A stretch of DNA of 20,715 bases, from the NCBI GenBank assembly GCA_964384675.1, contig CAYLNK010000091.1:1-20715 (forward strand), given 5' to 3'. Positions 7,579 through 14,888 of the stretch are shown here, piece by piece. This DNA is from CAYLNK01 sp964384675. GTDB taxonomy: Bacteria; Acidobacteriota; Thermoanaerobaculia; UBA5066. Made by a program: the position numbers and the translations under genes. The stretch's first letter is position 1; each line of letters starts with the position of its first letter. The notes under the pieces were generated by a model. That model was not told where the DNA came from. It worked only from the letters and a program-made list of their open reading frames with translations, and did not search any database.

Positions 7579-8649
7579 TCAGTTGATGTCCTGGCCGGCC
7601 TCGAGCTTCTTGACCAGCCCCTCGATGCGCGCCTTCTGGTCGGCGGGCGCCTTCGCCAGGGCTTCCTTCATGTTCTTCGCGGCATTCTTGAAGTCGCCCG
7701 TCGCCGACTGTCCGCGCGCCAGACCCGTCCGCACGAACCAGACGTCCGGGTTCTTCGCGACGTTCATCTCGAACAGCTTGAGGGCCTCCTGGGTCTTCTT
7801 GTCGCGGAGGAGCTGGCGCGCGTAGTTGTGGAGCTGGCCGGCGTTCGCCTTGCCGATCGCCCTGTCCATCATCGCCTTCGCCTCGGCCGCCTTGCCGAGA
7901 GCGGCGAGGAGGCCGGACTTCGTCTCCAGGTTCTCGAACCTCTCCTCGTTCTCGATCGACTTGTCGGCCCACTTCACGGCCTCGTCGAGGTTCGTCTTCT
8001 GCTCCAGGCACCAGGCGGCCGCGTCGTTCCAGCCCATCCAGTCGAAGGCACGGAGGCCGCGCAGGTCGCGGCGCATGGCGGCGAGCGCCGTCTCCTTCAC
8101 GTTCGCCTGCACCTTGAACGGCACGGCGAGCTTCTCCCAGCGGAGCGTGACGACGGCGGAGTCGGGTGTGACGTCGACGATCTCGTACGTCAGCGCCTCG
8201 CGGCTCTCGGCCGCCACCGGCTTCACCGTGACCCGCAGCGCGTCTTCGGCCTTGTCGTAGAAGTAGCTGCCCCACGACGTGTGGTCCTTCGAGAAGATGA
8301 CCGTCCAGGCGTCGGCGGTCGGGATCATGTGGAGGCCGTAGGCCCCCTTCGGGAGCGGCTGGCCCTCGACCTTGACGTCGTCGGTCACCTCGAAGACCGT
8401 GTTCTCGTTCGCGCCGGCGCGCCACACCTCGCCGTACGGGACGATCCCGCCCCACACCTTCCGGCCCTTCACGAGCGGCCGGTGGTAGCGGACGGTGAGG
8501 TCGGTGACGCCGAGGGTCTGGCCGACGAGGGCGCGCTGGCTCTCGCGGGGGACCGAGACGGCGTTGCTCTGGGCGGCGAGGGGGGCCGCCGGAAGGAGCG
8601 TCGCGAGCGCCACGAGGGCGCTCCGGGTGTAGGGCTGGACACGGGTCAT
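7579..8649 (-). CDS. Exported DUF2911 protein with TPR-like C-terminal region
   Basis: A 356-residue protein with a signal peptide (residues 1-26, ending AAPLAAQ). Residues about 45-187 match DUF2911: VTDLTVRYHRPLVKGRKVWG, then VPYGEVWRAGANENT and a KGAYGLHMIP strand. The domain is common in Bacteroidetes, Acidobacteria and Gemmatimonadetes and has no assigned activity. Residues about 190-350 are helical repeats of TPR type (NYARQLLRDKKTQEALKLFE, GDFKNAAKNMKEAL), probably for protein contacts. The ATG at 8649 follows AGGAGG by 7 bases. It is divergent from ligA. The hairpin repeats lie directly after its stop, so it is probably a single-gene transcript. Confidence 0.87.
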   Translation of the reverse strand: MTRVQPYTRSALVALATLLPAAPLAAQSNAVSVPRESQRALVGQTLGVTDLTVRYHRPLVKGRKVWGGIVPYGEVWRAGANENTVFEVTDDVKVEGQPLPKGAYGLHMIPTADAWTVIFSKDHTSWGSYFYDKAEDALRVTVKPVAAESREALTYEIVDVTPDSAVVTLRWEKLAVPFKVQANVKETALAAMRRDLRGLRAFDWMGWNDAAAWCLEQKTNLDEAVKWADKSIENEERFENLETKSGLLAALGKAAEAKAMMDRAIGKANAGQLHNYARQLLRDKKTQEALKLFEMNVAKNPDVWFVRTGLARGQSATGDFKNAAKNMKEALAKAPADQKARIEGLVKKLEAGQDIN

Positions 8650-8698
8650 CGAGTCACCTCCTGGAGACGAGACGACGTACGCAGCGGGCGGCGGGGAG

Positions 8699-8716
8699 GT
8701 TTCGAAACACTACAAT
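8699..8716 (+). promoter_or_regulatory. ligA promoter candidate with adjacent 10-base palindrome
   Basis: TACAAT at 8711-8716 fits a -10 box and lies 9 bases before the ligA ATG, so the transcript would be nearly leaderless; there is no Shine-Dalgarno. No good -35 box is visible about 17 bases upstream. A perfect 10-base palindrome, GTTTCGAAAC, occupies 8699-8708 just before the box, in the only AT-containing part of the 76-base divergent region. It could be an operator serving both ligA and the DUF2911 gene, but this is inference. Confidence 0.4.
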
Positions 8717-8725
8717 CCGCCTCCC

Positions 8726-10759
8726 ATGACGACCCACGGCACGAGCCCACGGGAGCAGATCGAGGCGCTCCGGACCGAGATCCGCCATCACGAGCGCCTC
8801 TACCACGTCGAGGACCGGCCCGAGATCACCGACGCCGAGTACGACGCCCTCCTGCGCCGCCTGCGTGAGCTGGAGGCGGCCCACCCGGAGCTGGTCACGC
8901 CCGACTCGCCGACCCAGCGGGTGGGCGGGACGCCGGTGGGGGAGCTGCCGAGCGTGCGGCACGAGGTGCCGCTCCTGTCGCTGGAGAACGCCTACAGCCG
9001 CGAGGAGCTGGCGGCCTGGGTCGAGCGGGTGTCGGGCCGGCTGGACGGCCGCGTGCCGCCGTTCGTCTGCGAGCTGAAGATCGACGGCCTCTCGATCTCC
9101 CTGGTCTACGAGAACGGGGCCCTCGTCCGGGCGGCGACGCGGGGGGACGGGACGACCGGCGAGGAGGTCACCCCGAACGTCCGGACGATCCGGTCGGTGC
9201 CGCTGCGCCTAAAGGACGGGCCTCCGGCCCTCCTCGAGGCGCGGGGTGAGGTCTACCTCTCGAAGACCTCCTTCGCCCGCCTGAACGGCGAGCGGGAGGC
9301 TCGGGGTGAGCCGCTCTTCGCGAACCCCCGCAACGCCGCCGCCGGGTCGCTGCGCCTCCTCGACGCCCGGATCACCGCCGAGCGGCGCCTCTCCGCGTAC
9401 CTCTACGCGATCGCCCGCTGGGAGGGCGACGCGGAGCCGGAGACGCAGTCGGAGCGCCTCGTCGCGCTGGAGCGGCTCGGCTTCCCCGTGAGCGCGCACC
9501 GGGCCCGCGTGACCACGGGCCTGGACGGGCTGGTCGCCTTCCTCGACTCGTGGCAGACGAAGCGCCGGGAGCTGGACGTGGAGACGGACGGCGTGGTGAT
9601 CAAGGTGGAGAGCGTTTCCGACCAGCGGCGGCTCGGCCAGACCGCCAAGTTCCCGCGCTGGGCGATCGCCTACAAGTTCCCGCCCGAGGAGGCGACGACC
9701 CGCGTCACCGCGATCGTCGTCCAGGTGGGGCGCACCGGCGTGCTGACCCCGGTGGCCGAGTTCGAGCCGGTCTTTCTGGCCGGCTCCACCGTGAAGCGCG
9801 CGACGCTCCACAACTACGAGGACCTGGCGCGGAAGGACGTGCGGGTCGGCGACACGGTGGCGATCGAGAAGGGGGGCGACGTCATCCCGAAGGTGACGCG
9901 CGTCCTCCTCGATCGGCGCCCCGACGGCGCCGCCCCGTTCCTGATGCCGTCCGCGTGCCCCGTCTGCGGCGAGACCGTGGTGAGGGAGCAAGGGGCCGTG
10001 GCCTTCCGGTGCCCCAACCGGACCTGTCCGGCGAAGGTCCGGGAGTCGATCCGCCACTTCGTCTCCCGCAAGGCGATGGACGTGGAGGGGCTCGGCGACG
10101 AGCGGATCGAGCAGCTCCTCGAGGAGGAGCTCCTGGACGGGATCGCCTCGCTCTACCGGCTCCGCGCCGAGGACCTCGCGCCGCTCGAACGGTGGGGCGA
10201 GAAGTCGGCTTCGCTGGTGATCGCCGAGATCGAGCGATCGAAGGACGCCGGCCTCTCGCGCCTCCTCTTCGGCCTCGGGATCCGGCAGGTCGGGGAGAAG
10301 ACGGGCAAGGTCCTCGCCCGGCGTTTCCTGTCGATGGAGGCGCTCGAGGCGGCCTCGGAAGAGGTGCTGACGGGGGTGCAGGACGTGGGGCCGGAGACCG
10401 CCCGCGACATCCGGGACTGGTTCTCCCGGGAGTCCAGCCAGGACCTCCTCACTAAACTCCGGGAGGCCGGCGTCCGTATGACGGAGTCGGGCGCCGTCCC
10501 GGCCGGTGAAGGACCGCTGGCCGGGAAGGTCTTCGTCCTGACGGGGACGCTCCCGCGCCGGACGCGCGAGGAGGCGGCGGCCGCGATCGAGACGGCGGGA
10601 GGCAAGGTGAGCGGAAGCGTGTCGAAGAAGACCTCGGCGGTGATCGCCGGCGAGGAGGCGGGGAGCAAGCTCGACAAGGCGCGGGCGCTCGGAGTGCCGG
10701 TCTGGAGCGAGGACGACCTGGATCGACTGCTGGCGGGCGGAAGCGGAGAGGGGGCGTGA
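8726..10759 (+). CDS. ligA: NAD-dependent DNA ligase LigA
   Basis: A full-length 677-residue LigA, which seals nicks in duplex DNA during replication and repair using NAD. In order: domain Ia (HERLYHVEDRPEITDAEYD at about 22-40), the adenylation domain with the catalytic lysine K118 in KIDG, PRNAAAGSLR at about 201-210, ETDGVVIK at about 286-293, an OB fold, a four-cysteine zinc finger (C411, C414, C429, C434), helix-hairpin-helix repeats at about 450-570, and a C-terminal BRCT domain at about 598-675. Length is standard and no key residue is missing. The ATG at 8726 is the first in frame and gives the usual N-terminus. The stop overlaps the GTG of the next gene (GTGA). Confidence 0.97.
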   Translation: MTTHGTSPREQIEALRTEIRHHERLYHVEDRPEITDAEYDALLRRLRELEAAHPELVTPDSPTQRVGGTPVGELPSVRHEVPLLSLENAYSREELAAWVERVSGRLDGRVPPFVCELKIDGLSISLVYENGALVRAATRGDGTTGEEVTPNVRTIRSVPLRLKDGPPALLEARGEVYLSKTSFARLNGEREARGEPLFANPRNAAAGSLRLLDARITAERRLSAYLYAIARWEGDAEPETQSERLVALERLGFPVSAHRARVTTGLDGLVAFLDSWQTKRRELDVETDGVVIKVESVSDQRRLGQTAKFPRWAIAYKFPPEEATTRVTAIVVQVGRTGVLTPVAEFEPVFLAGSTVKRATLHNYEDLARKDVRVGDTVAIEKGGDVIPKVTRVLLDRRPDGAAPFLMPSACPVCGETVVREQGAVAFRCPNRTCPAKVRESIRHFVSRKAMDVEGLGDERIEQLLEEELLDGIASLYRLRAEDLAPLERWGEKSASLVIAEIERSKDAGLSRLLFGLGIRQVGEKTGKVLARRFLSMEALEAASEEVLTGVQDVGPETARDIRDWFSRESSQDLLTKLREAGVRMTESGAVPAGEGPLAGKVFVLTGTLPRRTREEAAAAIETAGGKVSGSVSKKTSAVIAGEEAGSKLDKARALGVPVWSEDDLDRLLAGGSGEGA

Positions 10760-12222
10760 GCGCGATCGCCCCGGTCACGGCGGCGCCGCCCCGGGAGGGG
10801 CTGATCCTCGTGGTCGACGACGACCCGGCCAGCCGCCGGGCGATGGCGCTGACGCTCCAGACGGACGGGCGCCGGGTGGAGGAGTTCGGCGACGCCAACG
10901 CCGCCCTCGCCCGGGCCGCCGAGGACCTCTCGGTGGCTCTCGTCGTCACCGACCTCAAGATGCCCGGCAAGACGGGTCTCGAGCTGGCGACGGAGCTGGC
11001 CGCGGCGCGCCCGGACGTCTCGGTGCTCCTGGTGACCGCCTTCGCCGACGTCGACACGCTCCTCGCCGCCCGCGCCCTCGGCACGGTCGACTACGTCGCC
11101 AAGCCCCTCGCCAAGGACGACCTGCGCCTCCGGGCCGCGGCGGCGCTCACCCGCGCCCGGCAGGCGGTGGAGATCAAGAGCCTGCGCGAGCGGCTCGACA
11201 AGCGGTATGGCTTCGAGGCGATCCTCGGCGTCTCGCGCCCCATGGAACGCCTGTTCGAGCGCCTGCGTGTCGTGGCGCCGACCAAGACCACGGTCCTCGT
11301 GGTGGGCGAGTCGGGCACCGGCAAGGAGCTCGTCGCCAACGCGCTCCACCACAACTCGCCGCGGCGGGCGCGGGCGTTCGTGGCCCTCAACTGCGGGGCG
11401 ATCCCGAAGGAGATCATCGAGTCGGAGCTGTTCGGGCACGAGCGGGGCGCCTTCACGGGCGCGCTCGTGAAGCGGGTGGGGCGGATCGAGCAGGCGCACG
11501 GCGGTACCCTCTTCCTGGACGAGGTGTCGGAGATGCCGCCCGACCTGCAGGTGAAGTTCCTGCGGGTCCTCGAGGAGCGGCGGGTGACGCCGGTGGGCGG
11601 CAACGAGTCGAAGGACGTCGATTTCCGGCTCGTCGCCGCCACGAACCGGGACCTCCCGAAGGAGATCGAGTCGGGCCGCTTCCGCCAGGACCTCTTCTAC
11701 CGGCTCTCCGTCGTCACGGTCGAGATCCCGTCGCTGCGCGAGCGGCGGGACGACATCCCGCTCCTGGTGGAACGTTTCCGGGACGTCTTCGCCCGCGAGC
11801 ACGACCGCCCGGTCACGGGCGTGACGCCCGCGGCGCTCCAGGCGCTCCTCCACTACGAGTGGCCCGGCAACGTGCGCGAGCTGAAGAACGTGATGGAGAG
11901 CGCCGTGCTCTTCGCGACCGGGACCAGGGTCGACGTCGCCGATCTGCCCGACGCCCTTCGCGCCAAGGCGGGGCTGGCGATCGAGGCGAGCGCCGAGTCG
12001 TCGTCCGCCTCCCTCTCGGCCGGCTCGCTGATCGGCAAGACGATGGCCGACATCGAGAAGGAGGCCATCCTCACGGCGCTTCAGGTGACCGGGGGGAACC
12101 GCCGGAAGGCGGCCGAGCAGCTGGGGATCGGCCTTCGTACCCTGCAACGGAAGCTGAAGGAATACCGGGGCGAGCCGGCCGGCGAGGGCGACGAGGACGA
12201 CGCCGGGGACGAGACCGAATAG
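10756..12222 (+). CDS. NtrC-family sigma-54-dependent response regulator
   Basis: A 488-residue three-domain regulator. The receiver (about 16-130) has the acidic pair at DDD 21-23, phospho-acceptor D66 in VVTDLKMPG and K116. The AAA+ domain has Walker A GESGTGKE at 184-191, an intact GAFTGA loop at 231-236 that contacts sigma-54, and Walker B LFLDE at 252-256. The C-terminal Fis-type helix-turn-helix lies at about 446-470 (GNRRKAAEQLGIGLRTLQRK), followed by an acidic tail. It should activate sigma-54 promoters when phosphorylated. The GTG start overlaps the ligA stop by four bases, so it is translationally coupled. No histidine kinase is adjacent, so its signal and targets are unknown. Confidence 0.94.
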   Translation: MSAIAPVTAAPPREGLILVVDDDPASRRAMALTLQTDGRRVEEFGDANAALARAAEDLSVALVVTDLKMPGKTGLELATELAAARPDVSVLLVTAFADVDTLLAARALGTVDYVAKPLAKDDLRLRAAAALTRARQAVEIKSLRERLDKRYGFEAILGVSRPMERLFERLRVVAPTKTTVLVVGESGTGKELVANALHHNSPRRARAFVALNCGAIPKEIIESELFGHERGAFTGALVKRVGRIEQAHGGTLFLDEVSEMPPDLQVKFLRVLEERRVTPVGGNESKDVDFRLVAATNRDLPKEIESGRFRQDLFYRLSVVTVEIPSLRERRDDIPLLVERFRDVFAREHDRPVTGVTPAALQALLHYEWPGNVRELKNVMESAVLFATGTRVDVADLPDALRAKAGLAIEASAESSSASLSAGSLIGKTMADIEKEAILTALQVTGGNRRKAAEQLGIGLRTLQRKLKEYRGEPAGEGDEDDAGDETE

Positions 12223-12259
12223 AATCGCGCGAGAGAACGACTCAGCCCGAGGAGGCGCG

Positions 12260-12475
12260 ATGGACATCCCGATGAAGGTCTACGTCACCTGCCCGATGGC
12301 GGACCTCAAGCAGATCGCCGGCACGCTCATCGCGGTGTCGCCGCACGGCTTCTACGAGGTCCACGTGGCGTTCGGCGCCAACACGCACTCCCTGCTCCTG
12401 CCGATCGACGCGACGTCCCTCACCTCCATCGAGCCGCTGCTGGCGCCGCCCCCGGGCTTCGAGCTCGAACGCTAG
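12260..12475 (+). CDS. Conserved-looking 71-residue protein of unknown function
   Basis: A 71-residue protein starting MDIPMKVYVTCPMADLKQIA. Its start is well supported: GAGGAGG at 12249-12255 ends four bases before ATG. A TAGAAT box at 12220-12225 overlapping the regulator's stop could be a -10 site, giving a leader of about 28 bases. The composition is that of a compact beta-rich fold (VYVTCPM, YEVHVAFG, HSLLLPI) with no signal peptide or membrane helix and no catalytic motif I recognise. It lies 37 bases after the NtrC-type gene, so it could instead be read through from that transcript. Function unknown. Confidence 0.7.
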   Translation: MDIPMKVYVTCPMADLKQIAGTLIAVSPHGFYEVHVAFGANTHSLLLPIDATSLTSIEPLLAPPPGFELER

Positions 12476-12496
12476 GGCGGGCGATGAGGGCCCGCC
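12476..12496. terminator. Hairpin between convergent genes, possible terminator
   Basis: A perfect 7-base inverted repeat (GGCGGGC at 12476-12482, GCCCGCC at 12490-12496) with a 7-base loop fills the short gap between the 71-residue gene and the end of ppk1, which point at each other. No T run follows on either strand, so it is a weak candidate for bidirectional ending of transcription. Confidence 0.4.
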
Positions 12497-12503
12497 GGCC
12501 GGG

Positions 12504-14786
12504 CTACTCGGGCGATCCGCCCCGCTCGCGCGGCTCGGGCAGGTTTTCGAACGAGTCGACGGCGGCGGAGCGCCGCTCGATCGCTTCGAGGGCCCGGAAG
12601 ACGCGCCGGCGCGCCTCCTCCAGGAAGGTCACCTGCGAGTCGCGCTGCGGCTCCCCCGGCGCCGGGCGAAGCCGCTCGTAGGTTCCGTCGGGCCGGAGCA
12701 CACGGGCCTGCGTGTTGTCGCCCATCATCGTCTGGAACGCGTCGACGATCTGGCGGCACAGCTCGGCGTCCTCCACCGGGAAGGCCGTCTCCACCCGCCG
12801 GAAGAAGTTCCGCTGCATCCAGTCGGCCGAGGAGAGCCACACCTCGCGCGCGCCCCCGTTCTCGAGGACGAAGACGCGGCTGTGCTCGAGGAAGCGTCCG
12901 ACGATGGAGCGGACGTTGATCGTCTCGGAGACCCCCGGGACGCCCGGGGTGAGGCAGCAGACGCCCCGGATGATCAGGTCGATCGGCACGCCGGCGCGGG
13001 AGGCCTCGTACAGCGCGGCGATCACCTTGGGCTCGACGAGCGCGTTCATCTTCGCGCGGATCCCGCATTTCCGGCCGGCCCGCGCGTGCGCCGTCTCGCG
13101 TTCGATCCACTCGACGACGGTCCGGTGGAGGTCCTTCGGGGCCGTCACGATCCGGGCGTAGGCGTTCCTCGTGGCGAAGCCGGTGAGCGCGTTGAAGAGG
13201 CGCGTGGCGTCCTCGCCGAACGCCGGCCGGCAGGTGAGGATCCCGAAGTCGGTGTAGAGACGCGCCGTCGACGGGTTGTAGTTGCCGGTGCCGAGGTGGA
13301 CGTAGCGCCGGATCTCGTCCTTCTCCCGGCGGACGACCAGCGCGACCTTGGCGTGCGTCTTCAGCCCCACCACGCCGTAGACCACGTGGACGCCCGCCTG
13401 CTCCAGCGCCTTGGCCCAGACGATGTTCTTCTCCTCGTCGAATCGGGCCTTCAGCTCCACCAGCACCGCGACCTGCTTGCCGTTCTCGGCCGCGCGGATG
13501 AGCGCCGGGATCAGCGCCGAGTCGGCGCTGGTGCGGTAGAGCGTCATCTTGATGGCGACCGTCTTCACGTCGTCGGCGGCGCGCTCGATCATCTCCAGGA
13601 CCGGCGTGAACGAGTCGTACGGGTGGTGGAGCAGGATGTCGCCCTGACGGATCGCGCCGAAGATCGAGACGTCGGGCTGGTGGAAGACCGGCGGGTTCGC
13701 CGGCGTGAACGGCGGGTCCTTCAGCTCCTTGCGGTCGAGCCGCGTCAGCCACATCAGGTCGCCGGCCCCGAGCGGTCCGTCCACCTCGTAGACGTCGTTC
13801 TCGGTGATCTCGAGCTGCTTGAGGAGCAGCTTGCGGATCCGCTTCGGCGTCTTCGGCGCCAGCTCGAGCCGCACGATCGCGCCGAATCGCCGGCGGCGCA
13901 CCTCCTGCTCGATCGTCGCGAGGAGGTCGGACGCCTCGTCCTCCTGGATCTCGATGTCGGCGTCGCGCGTGATGCGGAACGCGTGCGACGAGACGATCTC
14001 CAGGCCGGGGAAGAGCTCGGCGACGTTCGCCTGAACGAGGCTCTCCAGGAGGAGGAACTCCGCCCGGTCGGGACGGATCTTCTTCTTCCCCTCGACGACC
14101 TCGCGGAGCGAGAGAAGGCGCGGCAGGCCCTGCGGGATCTTCACGCGCGCGAACTTCGTCTCTCCGGTCTCGGTGCTGCGCACCTCGATGGCGAGGTTGA
14201 GCGAGAGGTTCGAGAGGAACGGGAACGGATGGCCGGGATCGACCGCCAAGGGCGTCAGGATCGGCAGGACCTGGCGGCGGAAATAGAGGCTCGCGGCCTC
14301 CTTCTGCGCGTCGGAAAGCTCGGACCACGAGAGGACGCTGATCCCGGCGGCCGCCAGCTTCGGCAGGAGGTCGGTCGTGAGGCACGAAGTCTGCCGGCCC
14401 TCCATCTGCTGGACCGCCTGCCGTACCCGGAGCAGGGTCTCGGCCGGCGGGAGCCCGTCGTCGGTCCGCTCCGCGACGTCCGCGGTCAGCTGCTCCCGGA
14501 GGCCCGCGACCCGGATCATGAAGAACTCGTCGAGGTTGGTCTCGGAGATCGAAAGGAACTTCAGCCGCTCCAGGAGCGGCCACCGCTCGTCGAACGCCTC
14601 CTCGAGCACGCGTTCGTTGAACGCCAGCCACGACAGCTCGCGGTTCAGGAGCGGGATCGTCGGGACGAGCGTCGGGGCCGAGAACGAGCCCGTCTCGACC
14701 GGCGGCGGAGGCGGCGCCTCCGGCTCGGGAACGATCGACAGGGGAGGACGCCGCCGGCGGCCGGGACGCTGCTCGTGTCGCATCAT
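12504..14786 (-). CDS. ppk1: Polyphosphate kinase PPK1
   Basis: A 760-residue polyphosphate kinase 1, which reversibly transfers the terminal phosphate of ATP to growing polyphosphate, usually at the inner membrane. The N-terminal domain starts at about residue 45 with LLNRELSWLAFNERVLEEA and SETNLDEFFMIRVAGLREQ. The two active-site histidines are H478 (KTHAK) and H635 (EHSRVFVLENGG), 157 residues apart exactly as H435 and H592 of the E. coli enzyme. HLGTGNYNPSTARLYTDFG is at about 497-515. Residues 1-40 are an extra Arg- and Pro-rich extension absent from short homologues. The start is one of two adjacent ATGs; no Shine-Dalgarno is clear, but TAGCCT lies 10 bases upstream (14797-14802). The 72-base palindrome lies 30 bases upstream of the start. 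Confidence 0.96.
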   Translation of the reverse strand: MMRHEQRPGRRRRPPLSIVPEPEAPPPPPVETGSFSAPTLVPTIPLLNRELSWLAFNERVLEEAFDERWPLLERLKFLSISETNLDEFFMIRVAGLREQLTADVAERTDDGLPPAETLLRVRQAVQQMEGRQTSCLTTDLLPKLAAAGISVLSWSELSDAQKEAASLYFRRQVLPILTPLAVDPGHPFPFLSNLSLNLAIEVRSTETGETKFARVKIPQGLPRLLSLREVVEGKKKIRPDRAEFLLLESLVQANVAELFPGLEIVSSHAFRITRDADIEIQEDEASDLLATIEQEVRRRRFGAIVRLELAPKTPKRIRKLLLKQLEITENDVYEVDGPLGAGDLMWLTRLDRKELKDPPFTPANPPVFHQPDVSIFGAIRQGDILLHHPYDSFTPVLEMIERAADDVKTVAIKMTLYRTSADSALIPALIRAAENGKQVAVLVELKARFDEEKNIVWAKALEQAGVHVVYGVVGLKTHAKVALVVRREKDEIRRYVHLGTGNYNPSTARLYTDFGILTCRPAFGEDATRLFNALTGFATRNAYARIVTAPKDLHRTVVEWIERETAHARAGRKCGIRAKMNALVEPKVIAALYEASRAGVPIDLIIRGVCCLTPGVPGVSETINVRSIVGRFLEHSRVFVLENGGAREVWLSSADWMQRNFFRRVETAFPVEDAELCRQIVDAFQTMMGDNTQARVLRPDGTYERLRPAPGEPQRDSQVTFLEEARRRVFRALEAIERRSAAVDSFENLPEPRERGGSPE

Positions 14787-14816
14787 GGGACCCGGAAGGC
14801 TACCGGAGTCGGAGGC

Positions 14817-14888
14817 GAAGATGGGGTCAGGTCCCGATTTTCTATTCTAGCCGGCTAGAATAGAAAATCGGGACCTGACCCCATCTTC
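14817..14888. repeat. Perfect 72-base palindrome, REP-like
   Basis: Two 36-base arms are exact reverse complements with no loop, meeting at the CCGG in 14851-14854. Each arm, from the outside in, reads GAAGATGGGGTCAGGTCCCG and then an AT-rich stretch ending TATTCTAGCC. Base composition of the core is unlike the surroundings. It fills most of the gap between the deacetylase gene and ppk1, and its outer base is the last base of the deacetylase TAG. The GGGGTCAGGTC motif resembles dispersed palindromes associated with REP-associated (Y1/IS200-like) transposases, but none is encoded here. It may therefore be a non-autonomous copy; that link is inference from memory of similar sequences. Confidence 0.85.

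Noticed and set aside
10153..12267. 704-codon open frame on - strand antisense to the NtrC-type gene and the ligA 3' end
   Set aside because: Low-complexity composition typical of antisense frames in GC-rich DNA; the + strand encodes intact, conserved proteins.
12882..14858. 658-codon open frame on + strand antisense to ppk1
   Set aside because: Shadow of PPK1, Arg/Asp/Leu-rich with no motifs. Its last residues match those of the - strand frame at 14847-15902 only because both end inside the 72-base palindrome.
14817..14888. Palindrome read as an intrinsic terminator of the deacetylase operon
   Set aside because: The arms are far longer than a terminator stem, have no loop, and no T run follows the structure. 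Rho-independent ending is not supported, though the hairpin could still affect transcripts.
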